58,378 nt of DNA from the NCBI GenBank assembly GCA_019116245.1, contig DXCC01000027.1, positions 1-58,378 of the forward strand, written 5' to 3'. Position numbers and translations under genes: made by a program. Each line of letters begins with the position of its first letter. Position 1 is the first letter of the stretch. Below, in pieces: positions 46,732-56,144 of the stretch. The notes under the pieces are model-generated. The model was not told the DNA's origin. It did not search any database and saw only the letters and a program-made list of their open reading frames with translations. The DNA comes from Candidatus Tidjanibacter faecipullorum (GTDB lineage: Bacteria; Bacteroidota; Bacteroidia; Bacteroidales; Rikenellaceae).

Positions 46732-48843
46732 CTACGAAATCATGCCGAAATCAACCTCGCCGCGGTTCACATACCGACTCCGCAGCCGGGCCAGCAACAC
46801 GTGTTCGGGCCGGGCGAGGGTCGGATCCTGCTCCAGCAGCGCCTCGGCCGTCCGGCGGGCATACTCCACGATGGCGCCGTCCCGGGCCAGGGAAGCGATC
46901 TTCAGATCGAACGCCATGCCGCTCTGCTGCGTACCGTTGATGTCACCGGCCCCGCGCAGCTTCAGATCGAGTTCCGAGAGGCGGAAGCCGTCGGTAGTCT
47001 CCACCATCGCATCGAGGCGCGCCCGCGCCTCGCGCGAAAGTTTGTCGCCGCTCATCAGAATGCAGTAGGACTGCTCGCCGCCCCGCCCCACGCGGCCGCG
47101 CAACTGGTGGAGCTGCGACAGGCCGAACCGCTCGGCGCTCTCGATGACCATCACCGTGGCATTCGGCACGTCGACCCCCACCTCGATCACCGACGTGGCC
47201 ACCATGATCTGCGTTTCGCCCTCCTTGAAGGCGCGCATGCCCTCGTTCTTCTCCTCGGGCGGCAGTTTGCCGTGCACCACCGACAATCGGTACTCGGGCA
47301 GCGGGAATTCCCGCGAAAGGGTCTCGAAACCGTCATAGAGATCCTTGTAGTCCATCTTTTCGGACTCCTTGATGAGCGGATATACGACATAGACCTGCCG
47401 GCCGCGGGCAATCTCGCGCCGCAGGAAACCGAAAAGCTTCATCCGCTGCGAATCGTAGAGGTGACGGGTCACGATCGGCTTGCGGCCGGGTGGCAGTTCG
47501 TCGATCACCGAGACATCCAAATCGCCGTACAGGGTCATGGCCAGCGTCCGCGGAATGGGAGTGGCCGTCATGACGAGGATATGGGGCGGCCGGCTGTTCT
47601 TGGTCCACATCCGCGCCCGCTGCTCCACGCCGAAGCGATGCTGCTCGTCGATCACCACCAGCCCGAGGTTGTCAAACTGCACCCGCTCCTCGAGCAGGGC
47701 ATGGGTACCGATCAGCATGTGGATCTCGCCCCGCGCCAGCGCTTCCAGGATCTCGTCGCGCTCCCGTTTCCGGGTCGAGCCGGTCAGCACGGCCGCCCGG
47801 ATGCCGAGGCCGTCGATCATGCGCTCGATCGAGGCATAGTGCTGTCGGGCCAGAATCTCGGTCGGCACCATCAGACACGACTGGAATCCGTTGTCGGCCG
47901 CCAGCAGCATGGCCATCAGGGCCACGAGCGTCTTGCCGCTACCCACATCGCCCTGCAGCAGCCGGTTCATCTGATGGCCGGTGACCGTGTCGGCCCGGAT
48001 CTCGCGGATCACGCGTTTCTGGGCACCGGTCAGCTCAAAAGGCAGTTTTTCCCTATAGAAGGTATTGAAATACTCCCCCACCCGCGGGAAATAGAACCCG
48101 TCGGCGGCTGTCGTGCGGGTCGCCCGCCGCGAAAGGATCGCCAACTGGATGCCGAGCAGCTCCTCGAACTTGAGCCGGTATTCGGCCCGCTTCAGCAGAT
48201 CGGGCGACTGGGGAAAATGGATATTGTAAAGCGCCTCCCGCCGCGGAAGCAGATCGTAGGCGGCGACGAACGACTCCGGCAGGGTCTCCGGAATATGGTC
48301 GGCCACCTGCTGCCACAGCGTGCAGACCAGGTTGTAGATGCCCTTGGTGCCGAGCTGGGCGTTGTTCAGCTTCTCGGTGGAACTGTACACCCCCTGCAGG
48401 CCGCCACTGGGACGGTTGATCAGTTTCTCCACCAGATCGATCTCCGGATGGACAAACGACAACTCGCCGTGATAGAGATTCGGCCGGCCGAAGATGATGT
48501 ACTCGCGCCCCACCTCCAGCCGTTTTTCGATCCATTTCGTACCGCTGAACCACACCAGGTCGGCCGTTCCCGTGCCGTCCGAAGCGAAAACCCGCAGCCG
48601 GCGCTTGCGTCCCTCGCCTTCGTAGGCCATACCCGTAATGCGCGCCCGGATCTGAATGTAGGCGGGCACCTCGCCACCAATCTCCCCGATGCGGAAGAGA
48701 CGCGTGCGGTCGATATACCGGAACGGAAAATAGTAGAGCAGGTCGCCGAACGTGCGCACGTTCAACTCGGAGACCAGCAGTGCCGCCCTCCGCTCGCCCA
48801 CTCCGGGCAGGTATTTGATGTCGTAGTCGAGCACGCCGGCCAT
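46732..48843 (-). CDS. recG: ATP-dependent DNA helicase RecG
   Basis: A 703-aa branch-migrating helicase that regresses stalled replication forks. An N-terminal wedge/OB region precedes the superfamily 2 motor with Walker A GDVGSGKT, the DEQH box (VIDEQHRFG), motif III TATPIPRTLAM, and the C-terminal QLRGRVGRGG. ATG at 48843 gives the usual length; the upstream frame is noise. It is divergent from the acetyltransferase gene. Confidence 0.97.
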   Translation of the reverse strand: MAGVLDYDIKYLPGVGERRAALLVSELNVRTFGDLLYYFPFRYIDRTRLFRIGEIGGEVPAYIQIRARITGMAYEGEGRKRRLRVFASDGTGTADLVWFSGTKWIEKRLEVGREYIIFGRPNLYHGELSFVHPEIDLVEKLINRPSGGLQGVYSSTEKLNNAQLGTKGIYNLVCTLWQQVADHIPETLPESFVAAYDLLPRREALYNIHFPQSPDLLKRAEYRLKFEELLGIQLAILSRRATRTTAADGFYFPRVGEYFNTFYREKLPFELTGAQKRVIREIRADTVTGHQMNRLLQGDVGSGKTLVALMAMLLAADNGFQSCLMVPTEILARQHYASIERMIDGLGIRAAVLTGSTRKRERDEILEALARGEIHMLIGTHALLEERVQFDNLGLVVIDEQHRFGVEQRARMWTKNSRPPHILVMTATPIPRTLAMTLYGDLDVSVIDELPPGRKPIVTRHLYDSQRMKLFGFLRREIARGRQVYVVYPLIKESEKMDYKDLYDGFETLSREFPLPEYRLSVVHGKLPPEEKNEGMRAFKEGETQIMVATSVIEVGVDVPNATVMVIESAERFGLSQLHQLRGRVGRGGEQSYCILMSGDKLSREARARLDAMVETTDGFRLSELDLKLRGAGDINGTQQSGMAFDLKIASLARDGAIVEYARRTAEALLEQDPTLARPEHVLLARLRSRYVNRGEVDFGMIS

Positions 48844-48869
48844 GATGCGGAACGAATCGTTTTCTCTCC

Positions 48870-48877
48870 CAAAAGTA
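48870..48877 (-). promoter_or_regulatory. -7 box of recG
   Basis: The minus strand reads TACTTTTG, 27 bp before the start. Confidence 0.6.
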
Positions 48878-48982
48878 ATAAAAATACCCGAGCCTCCCTG
48901 CGCCACCCCCTCCGGAGGGGGCTGCAGCCGGCCGCTCCGACAAAAAAACGGCTCCGGAAGCGGCGCTCTGCCCGATTCGCCG

Positions 48983-48990
48983 TATCTTTG
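48983..48990 (+). promoter_or_regulatory. -7 box of the acetyltransferase gene
   Basis: TATCTTTG, a perfect match, 39 bp before the ATG at 49029. Confidence 0.63.
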
Positions 48991-49028
48991 ACTTCGGGCG
49001 GCCCCTCTGCGCCGCACCTTGCAACACC

Positions 49029-49601
49029 ATGACACTCGAACAATTCCTGCAATATGTCCACACGCGCGGACCGCTCAAGGGACCGGAGATCGGCCGCTTC
49101 ATGAACGAGATGAGCGACGAGGCCCGCCGCATCACCTTCCGTCTGAACGCCGCCTACCACACCCCCGAGGAGGTGCGCGCCCTGCTCTCCGAACTTTTCG
49201 GACGGCCGGTGGACGACACGCTGCGGGTCTTCCCGCCCTTCTACACCGACTTCGGCAAGAACATCACCCTCGGCCGCGAGGTCTTCATCAACGCCTGCTG
49301 CCACTTTCAGGATCACGGCGGGGTGACGATCGGCGACCGCTGCCAGATCGGCCACAACGTCGTCTTTGCCACCCTCAACCACGGCCTCGCCCCCGAAGAT
49401 CGCCAGACCACCTACCCGGCCCCCATCGTGCTGGGACGCAACGTCTGGGTCGGCTCCAACGCCACGATCCTCTCCGGCGTGACGATCGGCGACAATGCCG
49501 TCGTCGCAGCCGGTGCCGTCGTCACAAAGGACGTGCCGGCCGACACGATCGTGGGCGGCGTACCGGCCCGCCCCATCCGGCGCATCGACGCTGTGCGTTG
49601 A
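49029..49601 (+). CDS. Sugar O-acetyltransferase, hexapeptide family
   Basis: A 190-aa left-handed beta-helix enzyme. Helical cap about 1-60, then hexapeptide strands, the catalytic His in ATLNHGLAPE, and the C-terminal GAVVTKDVPAD and GVPARPIRRI. It is related to the enzyme at 7129-7743 but clearly separate; its cap shows little similarity. The acceptor is unknown. The stop overlaps the presumed -33 element of ispG. Confidence 0.88.
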   Translation: MTLEQFLQYVHTRGPLKGPEIGRFMNEMSDEARRITFRLNAAYHTPEEVRALLSELFGRPVDDTLRVFPPFYTDFGKNITLGREVFINACCHFQDHGGVTIGDRCQIGHNVVFATLNHGLAPEDRQTTYPAPIVLGRNVWVGSNATILSGVTIGDNAVVAAGAVVTKDVPADTIVGGVPARPIRRIDAVR

Positions 49602-49629
49602 CAACCGCCGGCGATTTGCACTACTTTTG
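49598..49629 (+). promoter_or_regulatory. Promoter of ispG
   Basis: TTG (49598-49600) overlaps the stop codon of the acetyltransferase gene; 21 bp later TACTTTTG (49622-49629) matches the -7 consensus, 28 bp before the ATG. Confidence 0.62.
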
Positions 49630-49657
49630 CAACGATCATAAAAAGAACTACCTGTCC

Positions 49658-51250
49658 ATGGATAATCAGCACTCCCGGGAACTGCGCGCCGCCTGGTTCG
49701 CAGCCACCCTTCCGGCACGACGCCTCAGCAGCGAGGTCGCCATCGGCCCGACCCGCATCGGCGGCAACCGCCCCGTAGCCGTACAGACGATGACCGACCG
49801 CAACACCAACGACGTGGAGGCCTGCATCGAACAGATCGGACGCATCCGCGAGGCGGGCGGACACATCGTCCGGCTCACCACCCAGGGTCTCCGCGAGGCC
49901 GAAAGTCTGGGGCGCATCGCCGGGGAGGTGCACCGCCGCTGGCCCGACGTGGCCCTGGTGGCCGACGTCCATTTCCAGCCGGCCGTGGCCGATGCCGCCG
50001 CGGAGTATGCCGACAAGGTGCGCATCAACCCGGGCAACTACAACGACCGGGGCGGCAACTTCGAGGCGCTGATCGAAAAGTGCCGCCGGCGGGGCGTTTC
50101 GCTGCGCATCGGCGTCAACCACGGCTCCCTCTCGCCCAAGATGGTGGCCCGCTACGGCGATACCCCCGAAGGGATGGTCGCTTCGGCCATGGAGTTCCTG
50201 CGGGTATGCCGCGAGCGGAACTTCGACCAGGTGGTTCTCTCCATGAAGTCGAGCAATACACGCGTCATGGTTCAGGCCTACCGCCTGCTGACGGCCGCCA
50301 TGGAGGTCGAAGGAATGCACTACCCGATCCACCTGGGCGTCACCGAGGCGGGCAACGGCATCGAGGGACGCATCAAGTCGGCCGTGGGCATCGGCGCCCT
50401 GCTGGCCGACGGCGTCGGCGACACGATCCGCGTATCGCTGACCGAGGCCCCCGAACATGAAATTCCGGTTGCCCGGGAACTGGCCGACTACTTCGCCGCC
50501 CGGCACCGCTCGACGGCCCGCCCGGCCGGATACGACACGCTGCCCGATCCGTTCTCCTACCGCCGCCGCGAGACTGCGCCCGTCGGACGTCTCGGCGGAG
50601 ACCGGCTGCCGCTGCTCCGCTCGGAGCTCAATGCCGACGAGGAGCAGGCCCTCCGCGAAGGGCGCATCGCCCTGCTCGACGCTGCGGACGACGATCCGGT
50701 CGGCACGTGGCGCGCTGCGCTGGCCGCCATGCAGCAGACTGGCGACCGGCGGCCCGTACTGCTCCGCCGCCGCTACGACGATACCGATCCGGCCGCCGTG
50801 GCGCTGAAAGCGGCTGCCGATTTCGGCGTGATGTTCATCGACGGGCTGGCCGACGGGCTCCAGATCGACGCCCCCGCCGTGCCGCAGCAGACGCTGGACG
50901 ACATCGCACTCCACATTCTGCAGGCCTCGCGCGCCCGCATGAGCCGCACGGAATTCATCGCCTGCCCGGGCTGCGGCCGCACGCTCTACGCCCTGCAGGA
51001 TACGCTGGCCACCATCAAGAGCCGCCTCAGCCACCTGAAGGGGCTGAAGATCGGCGTCATGGGCTGCATCGTGAACGGCCCGGGCGAGATGGCGGACGCC
51101 GACTACGGTTACGTGGGCGCCGCTCCCGACCACATCACCCTCTACCGCGGCAAGGAGGCCGTGCGCCGCAACATTCCGCAGAGCGAAGCACTCGACGCGC
51201 TCGTCGCCCTCATCAAGGCCGACGGCCGCTGGAGCGACCCGCAGGAGTAA
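49658..51250 (+). CDS. ispG: 4-hydroxy-3-methylbut-2-enyl diphosphate synthase
   Basis: A 530-aa IspG (GcpE), which reductively makes HMBPP in the MEP isoprenoid pathway. The TIM barrel (about 1-280) opens with the family pattern GGNRPVAVQTMTDRNTND. The 4Fe-4S site is in the C-terminal domain (ACPGCGRTLYAL and MGCIVNGPGEM). The insertion between them is about 140 residues, shorter than in many three-domain IspG proteins. WbqC follows 13 bp later. Confidence 0.95.
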   Translation: MDNQHSRELRAAWFAATLPARRLSSEVAIGPTRIGGNRPVAVQTMTDRNTNDVEACIEQIGRIREAGGHIVRLTTQGLREAESLGRIAGEVHRRWPDVALVADVHFQPAVADAAAEYADKVRINPGNYNDRGGNFEALIEKCRRRGVSLRIGVNHGSLSPKMVARYGDTPEGMVASAMEFLRVCRERNFDQVVLSMKSSNTRVMVQAYRLLTAAMEVEGMHYPIHLGVTEAGNGIEGRIKSAVGIGALLADGVGDTIRVSLTEAPEHEIPVARELADYFAARHRSTARPAGYDTLPDPFSYRRRETAPVGRLGGDRLPLLRSELNADEEQALREGRIALLDAADDDPVGTWRAALAAMQQTGDRRPVLLRRRYDDTDPAAVALKAAADFGVMFIDGLADGLQIDAPAVPQQTLDDIALHILQASRARMSRTEFIACPGCGRTLYALQDTLATIKSRLSHLKGLKIGVMGCIVNGPGEMADADYGYVGAAPDHITLYRGKEAVRRNIPQSEALDALVALIKADGRWSDPQE

Positions 51251-51263
51251 CCCGTCCGCCGCC

Positions 51264-51902
51264 ATGACCATCCTGCCCCTCACCTACCTCGGCCACACCG
51301 ACTACTTTGCCGCCCTGCTCGGCGACGAATGCGTCATCGACCTGGGCGAACACTATGTCAAGCAGAGCTACCGCAACCGGTGCGAGATCCTCTCTGCCGG
51401 CGGCGTGGTCCCCCTCACGGTGAACGTCGTCAAGGGCGGCAGCCTCCGCAAGCAGCCCATGCGCGACATGCGGATCGACTACTCCAAGCGGTGGCAGCAC
51501 CAGCAGTGGATGGCCATCGTGTCGGCCTACCGCAGCGCCCCCTTCTTCGACCACTACGCCGACCGCTTCGAACCCTTCTTCGGCCAGCGGTACGAATTCC
51601 TGGCCGACCTCAACACGGCCCTGCTGGAGACCCTGCTGCCGCTGCTCGGCGCCACCCGGCCGCTCCGCTTCAGCGACACCTACCTGATCCCGGCCGAAGG
51701 AGACCGTGACCTGCGGGGCGCCTTCGAGCCCCTCCACCGCGCACCGGACGGCACCCTGCTCTCCGGCACGGCCGCCTACGAACCCTACGACCAGGTGTTC
51801 GCCGACCGCTTCCCCTTTGCGCCGTGTCTCTCCGTGCTCGACCTGCTCTTCTGCGAAGGCCCCGCCGCGGGCGATCTGCTGCGCCGTCACACCCTGCGCT
51901 GA
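51264..51902 (+). CDS. WbqC-like family protein
   Basis: A 212-aa protein of the WbqC family. It begins LTYLGHTDYFAALLGDECVI and has the conserved KQSYRNRCEIL core and the SYRSAPFFDHYADRF motif. The family occurs near O-antigen and polysaccharide genes in some bacteria, but its biochemical role is not settled. Close spacing after ispG suggests shared transcription; no sugar-nucleotide genes adjoin it here. Confidence 0.9.
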   Translation: MTILPLTYLGHTDYFAALLGDECVIDLGEHYVKQSYRNRCEILSAGGVVPLTVNVVKGGSLRKQPMRDMRIDYSKRWQHQQWMAIVSAYRSAPFFDHYADRFEPFFGQRYEFLADLNTALLETLLPLLGATRPLRFSDTYLIPAEGDRDLRGAFEPLHRAPDGTLLSGTAAYEPYDQVFADRFPFAPCLSVLDLLFCEGPAAGDLLRRHTLR

Positions 51903-51924
51903 CCGCTCCGACAGACCAAAAACG

Positions 51925-51957
51925 AAGCGGCATCACCCGTTCGGGGCGATGCCGCTT
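51925..51957. terminator. Bidirectional terminator between wbqC-like gene and rnr
   Basis: A 10-bp stem (51925-51934 and 51948-51957) with a paired GC inner loop lies between two converging genes. Confidence 0.87.
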
Positions 51958-51978
51958 TGCCGTTTTCAGCCGGCCGGA

Positions 51979-54237
51979 CTACCGGCGGCGGTGCTTGCCG
52001 CGACGCGGAGGCACCGGAGCCGGAGGCAGCTGGGACACCTGAATAGGATGCAGCTTGCCCGTCTCGAAATCAAGCGTGCCGACCAGTTCGAAGTCGAGCT
52101 GCTTGCGCGCCAGATCGGCATTCTTGACCCGGATGCGCACCCGGTCGCCCAGCGTCAGCGTGCGCCGCGTGCGCTGACCGCACAGCGCATATTCGTTCTC
52201 GTTAAAGACATAGACATCGTCGGCGATATCCCGTACGGAGACCATGCCCTCGATGTGCGTTTCGTCCAGCTCCACATAGAGGCCCCAGTCGGTGACGCCC
52301 GATATGGCGCCGTCGAATTCGCGGCCGATCTTGTCCTCCATGAACTCGACCATCTTGTACTTCACCGATGCGCGCTCGGCCTCGGCTGCCACCACCTCCA
52401 TGTCGGAGGAGTGTTCGCACTGCTCGTCATAGAAGACCTTGTCGGCCGATTTGCCTCCGGCCAGGTAACGCGCCAACAAGCGGTGTACCATCATGTCGGG
52501 ATAGCGGCGGATCGGCGACGTGAAGTGGGTGTAGTAACGGAACGCCAGACCGTAGTGGCCGATGTTGTCGGTCGAATAGAAGGCCTTGGCCATGGCGCGT
52601 ACGGCCAGCGTAGCGATCAGATTCTCCTCGCTCTTGCCGCGCGACTCCTTGATGACCTTGTTCAGTTCGGCCGAGATCTCGCGACCCTGCGCATCGGGCT
52701 TGAAATAGTAGCCGAACTTGAGGATGAAGTTGGCGAACTTCTCGAGTTTTTCGGAATCGGGCTTGTCATGGACACGGTAGACGAACGTCCGTTCGGCATT
52801 CGCTCCCTCGCCGCGCTTGCGCCCCACAAACTCGGCCACCTTGCGGTTGGCCAGCAGCATGAACTCCTCGATGAGCTGGTTGGCCTCCTTCTGAACCTTG
52901 AAATAGACCCCCGTCGGCTTGCCCTTCTCGTCGAGCGTAAACTTGGCCTCCTCGCGGCCGAAGGTGATCGCTCCGTTGCGCAGACGCGCCTCGCGCATCT
53001 TCTGGGCCAGCATGTTAAGGGTCAGCACCTCCTCCTTGAAATCGCCCTCGCCCGTCTCGATGATCTGCTGTGCCTCCTCGTAGGTGAAGCGCCGGTTGGA
53101 CTTGATGATGGTGCGGCCGAGCCACTCCTTGGTGATGTTCAGGTCGGCATCCATCTCGAAGACGGCCGAGAAGCAGAGCTTCTCCTCGTCGGGCCGCAGC
53201 GAACAGAGGAAATTCGACAGTTTCTCCGGCAACATGGGGATCGTGCGGTCCACCAGATAGACCGACGTGGCGCGTTCGCGTCCCTCGGCCTCGATGATGC
53301 TGTTCTCCTTGACATAGTAGGTCACATCGGCAATGTGCACGCCGATCTCCCACTTGTTCTCACCGATCGACCGGATCGACAGCGCGTCGTCGAAATCCTT
53401 GGCATCGGCCGGGTCGATCGTGAAGGTCACCACGTCGCGGAAGTCGCGGCGGGCCGCATACTCGCTCTGCGGAATGGCCTCCGGAATGGCATCGGCCGCC
53501 TTCTCCACCTCCTCGGGATATTTGTAGGGCAGGTTGAACTCGGCCAGAATGGCGTGCATCTCGGTGTCGTTGTCCCCCTCGGGGCCCAGCACGTCGATGA
53601 TCTCGCCCACCGGGCATTTCGCATCGGAGGGCCACTCCTTGATGCGGACGACCGCCTTGTCGCCGTCATGCACGTCGATGCCCTTCACATCGACGAAAAT
53701 ATCATAAGGCATCTTGCGCGACATCATCCGCACGAAGCCGTGGTTGCGGGTCAGCTCCACGCGTCCCACATACTGCCGGTCGGCCCGCTTGACGATCTCG
53801 GTGATTTCGCCCTCGGGATCGCCGCTCCGCCGCCGGCGGATGATGACCACCTTCACGACGTCGTCCTGCAACGCATGGGCGGCATTGCGCTCATCCACAA
53901 AAATATCCTTGTCCTGACCGGCCACACGCACATAGACCGCCCCCGAAGAGGTCATGTCGACCGTCCCCTGATAGGCGGTCAGCCGCGCCACGCTCTGCTT
54001 GTACTGGCCGGGAGCCACCTCGCGGATCGCCCCCTCGCGCACCATCGACTGTACGATTTCGCGGGTGCGCGTGCGCCCTTCGCGGTCGTTGCCGCCACTC
54101 GCCGAAGCGAGCGCCTTGAGCGTAAACTTCTTGGCCGGGAAAGCCCGGAACAGTTCCGCAATCATCGCGCTGCGATCCGCTCCGCGCCGGCGGGAGGTCT
54201 CCTTGCCTCGTCCTCCCCTTGTCTCTTTTTTCGGCAT
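51979..54237 (-). CDS. rnr: Ribonuclease R
   Basis: A 752-aa 3'-5' exoribonuclease. An N-terminal helix-turn-helix and two cold-shock domains (up to about 240) lead into the RNB catalytic domain (DFDDALSIRSIGENKWEIG is its core). A C-terminal S1 domain follows (about 650-725) and a basic Arg/Lys tail ends the protein. ATG at 54237 begins MPKKETRGG. The frame stays open another 1.8 kb upstream but only as a shadow of the AsmA-like gene. Confidence 0.96.
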   Translation of the reverse strand: MPKKETRGGRGKETSRRRGADRSAMIAELFRAFPAKKFTLKALASASGGNDREGRTRTREIVQSMVREGAIREVAPGQYKQSVARLTAYQGTVDMTSSGAVYVRVAGQDKDIFVDERNAAHALQDDVVKVVIIRRRRSGDPEGEITEIVKRADRQYVGRVELTRNHGFVRMMSRKMPYDIFVDVKGIDVHDGDKAVVRIKEWPSDAKCPVGEIIDVLGPEGDNDTEMHAILAEFNLPYKYPEEVEKAADAIPEAIPQSEYAARRDFRDVVTFTIDPADAKDFDDALSIRSIGENKWEIGVHIADVTYYVKENSIIEAEGRERATSVYLVDRTIPMLPEKLSNFLCSLRPDEEKLCFSAVFEMDADLNITKEWLGRTIIKSNRRFTYEEAQQIIETGEGDFKEEVLTLNMLAQKMREARLRNGAITFGREEAKFTLDEKGKPTGVYFKVQKEANQLIEEFMLLANRKVAEFVGRKRGEGANAERTFVYRVHDKPDSEKLEKFANFILKFGYYFKPDAQGREISAELNKVIKESRGKSEENLIATLAVRAMAKAFYSTDNIGHYGLAFRYYTHFTSPIRRYPDMMVHRLLARYLAGGKSADKVFYDEQCEHSSDMEVVAAEAERASVKYKMVEFMEDKIGREFDGAISGVTDWGLYVELDETHIEGMVSVRDIADDVYVFNENEYALCGQRTRRTLTLGDRVRIRVKNADLARKQLDFELVGTLDFETGKLHPIQVSQLPPAPVPPRRGKHRRR

Positions 54238-54257
54238 AACTCTGTTTTTTCTCGAAT

Positions 54258-54265
54258 CAAATATA
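54258..54265 (-). promoter_or_regulatory. -7 box of rnr
   Basis: The minus strand reads TATATTTG, 21 bp before the start. Confidence 0.62.
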
Positions 54266-54405
54266 GCTAAAAAACGGTTCTCCGCTACCGCTATTGCCTC
54301 CGCCCATCCGTCAGTTTCCCTTTCGGGACGATTTTTCCGTCCCGTAGCCGAAACAACGGCACCGAAATTGCGTACCTTTACTTGAGAACATTCACGACAG
54401 TGCCC

Positions 54406-56070
54406 ATGGCTTCCCGTTTTCTGCTCCGCTACCGCCGACTGCCCCGCGCTCTCCGCTGGGGGCTGACCTCCGCCGTCATCATCGCCCTGGTGGCCGGCAT
54501 ATGGTTTACGATCCAATACCAGATCGAACGCCGCATCACCCGCATGCTGGAAAACACACCGGTGCTGCTGGCCGAAGGCGTGACCTGCCGAACCGATATC
54601 GGGAAAGTGCGCATCAGCCTCTCCCGCATGGGGGTCTCGCTCTACGACCTGCGGGTCACCGCCCCTGCCCGGCGACGCACGGCTGACGGCCCCTCCTCGA
54701 TCCTGAAGGTCTCGATCCCCCGCATTACGCTCTCCGGCGTCCGCATCTCCAGGGCGGCCGACACCGGCCACCGCCAGTTTCATGCCCGCCGCCTCACCAT
54801 CGACCGGCCCGACGTACTGTTCGAGGGGCATCCCGCCCCCCGCACGCACGACACGCTGAAGTCGCCCCACGTCGCCTTTCCGCTCTCGATCGACCATGTC
54901 GCCCTCAACGACGCCTCGGTCCGCATCGGTTTCTGGCGCGACAACCAGCGCAACACACTGACTGCCGAAGGACTCACCTTCGTCTTCGACAACTTCGCCG
55001 CCCGGGATACCCTCGCCATTCCGTTGACGCCGCCCGACCTGACCCAACTGCCCTCCCCGTCGCTGCTGCCGCAGGGATCGGGCGTTTCGGTCCGGGCCGA
55101 CGCCCTGGCCTACACCTTCAAGAACGGCGCCCTGCGCATGGAGGCCGATACCCTCGCGCTGGATACCCGTCAGGGCACCTTCTCCGTCCACCGCGTGGCC
55201 CAGATTCCCCAATATGGCAAGGAACAGTACACGCTGCGGGTCAGCGACCGGTCGGACTGGATCACCTGGGAGGTGCTGCGCGTGGCCTGCGACAGCCTGC
55301 AGATCCCCTCGTTTGCCGACGGGGACGACCTGCTGCGCATCGGCACGGTGGCCATCGACAGCCTGCGCATAGACGGTTTCAAGGACCGCAACCAGAAACA
55401 GTCCGACAACATCCGCCCCACGCTCTACGAAGCGCTCCAGCAGTTGCCGGCCGGCATCGCCATCTCCTCGATCGGCATCGGTGACGTCGACATACGTTAC
55501 GAGGAGATTTCGCGCGGCACCACCGTACCGGCCGTCATCACGCTCTCCTCGCTGAAAACCACCATCGACGGACTGACCAACCGCCCTGCCGACCCGGACT
55601 ATACCTACGACCTCACGGCCGACGGTCTGCTCTTCGGCACCACTCCCATGCACGCCGTGCTGACCCTGCCGGCTGCACCGGGCAACGAGCAGTTCTCGCT
55701 CGCGGCCTCCATGGCTCCCCTGCACGCTCCCGACGTATCGCCGGTCACCGAACCGCTGGCCAACATCAAGATCACCTCCGGCGAACTCCATTCGGCCGGC
55801 GTCTTCCTCGCGGGCAATTCGCAGCAGGCCACCTCGACCGTCAACATGATCTACAGCGACCTGCAGATCGCCATTCTCAAGAAGCGCGACCCGATGCAGG
55901 AACGGGAACTGCTGACCAACCTGGCCAACGGCGTCGTCCTGCGCCGCAGCAACCCCGAAAATGGACGGCTCCGTACGGGAGAGGGCACCTGCCGGCGCGA
56001 TGAGCACAAATCCTTCTGGAACTACATCTGGAAAACCGCTTTCTCCGGTGTAGTCGATCTGGCCCTGTAG
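54406..56070 (+). CDS. AsmA-like envelope protein
   Basis: A 554-aa protein with an N-terminal membrane anchor (about 19-38) after a basic stretch, followed by a long beta-rich periplasmic region. Strand-rich segments such as KVSIPRITLSGVRISRA recall the repeating beta-groove of AsmA and related lipid-transfer bridging proteins. The family assignment is tentative. ATG at 54406 is preferred, with an in-frame GTG at 54400. A one-mismatch -7 box (TACCTTTA, 54373-54380) lies before it. Confidence 0.75.
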   Translation: MASRFLLRYRRLPRALRWGLTSAVIIALVAGIWFTIQYQIERRITRMLENTPVLLAEGVTCRTDIGKVRISLSRMGVSLYDLRVTAPARRRTADGPSSILKVSIPRITLSGVRISRAADTGHRQFHARRLTIDRPDVLFEGHPAPRTHDTLKSPHVAFPLSIDHVALNDASVRIGFWRDNQRNTLTAEGLTFVFDNFAARDTLAIPLTPPDLTQLPSPSLLPQGSGVSVRADALAYTFKNGALRMEADTLALDTRQGTFSVHRVAQIPQYGKEQYTLRVSDRSDWITWEVLRVACDSLQIPSFADGDDLLRIGTVAIDSLRIDGFKDRNQKQSDNIRPTLYEALQQLPAGIAISSIGIGDVDIRYEEISRGTTVPAVITLSSLKTTIDGLTNRPADPDYTYDLTADGLLFGTTPMHAVLTLPAAPGNEQFSLAASMAPLHAPDVSPVTEPLANIKITSGELHSAGVFLAGNSQQATSTVNMIYSDLQIAILKKRDPMQERELLTNLANGVVLRRSNPENGRLRTGEGTCRRDEHKSFWNYIWKTAFSGVVDLAL

Positions 56071-56095
56071 CCACTCCGTATCTTATCATAACGCA

Positions 56096-56123
56096 GCAGG
56101 GCGGACCACATGGTCCGCCCTGC
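56096..56123. terminator. Hairpin between AsmA-like and AI-2E transporter genes
   Basis: A perfect 13-bp inverted repeat (56096-56108 and 56111-56123) between two converging genes. It lacks a clear T run on either side, so termination is inferred from position. Confidence 0.6.
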
Positions 56124-56144
56124 CGGCCGTATCCTTCTCCCCGA

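Noticed and set aside
54238-56007. The rnr frame stays open upstream for another 1.8 kb, as if a 1342-aa protein
   Set aside because: The extension is the shadow of the AsmA-like gene on the other strand. The RNase R family start, a -7 box at 54258-54265 and the ATG at 54237 agree on the shorter gene.
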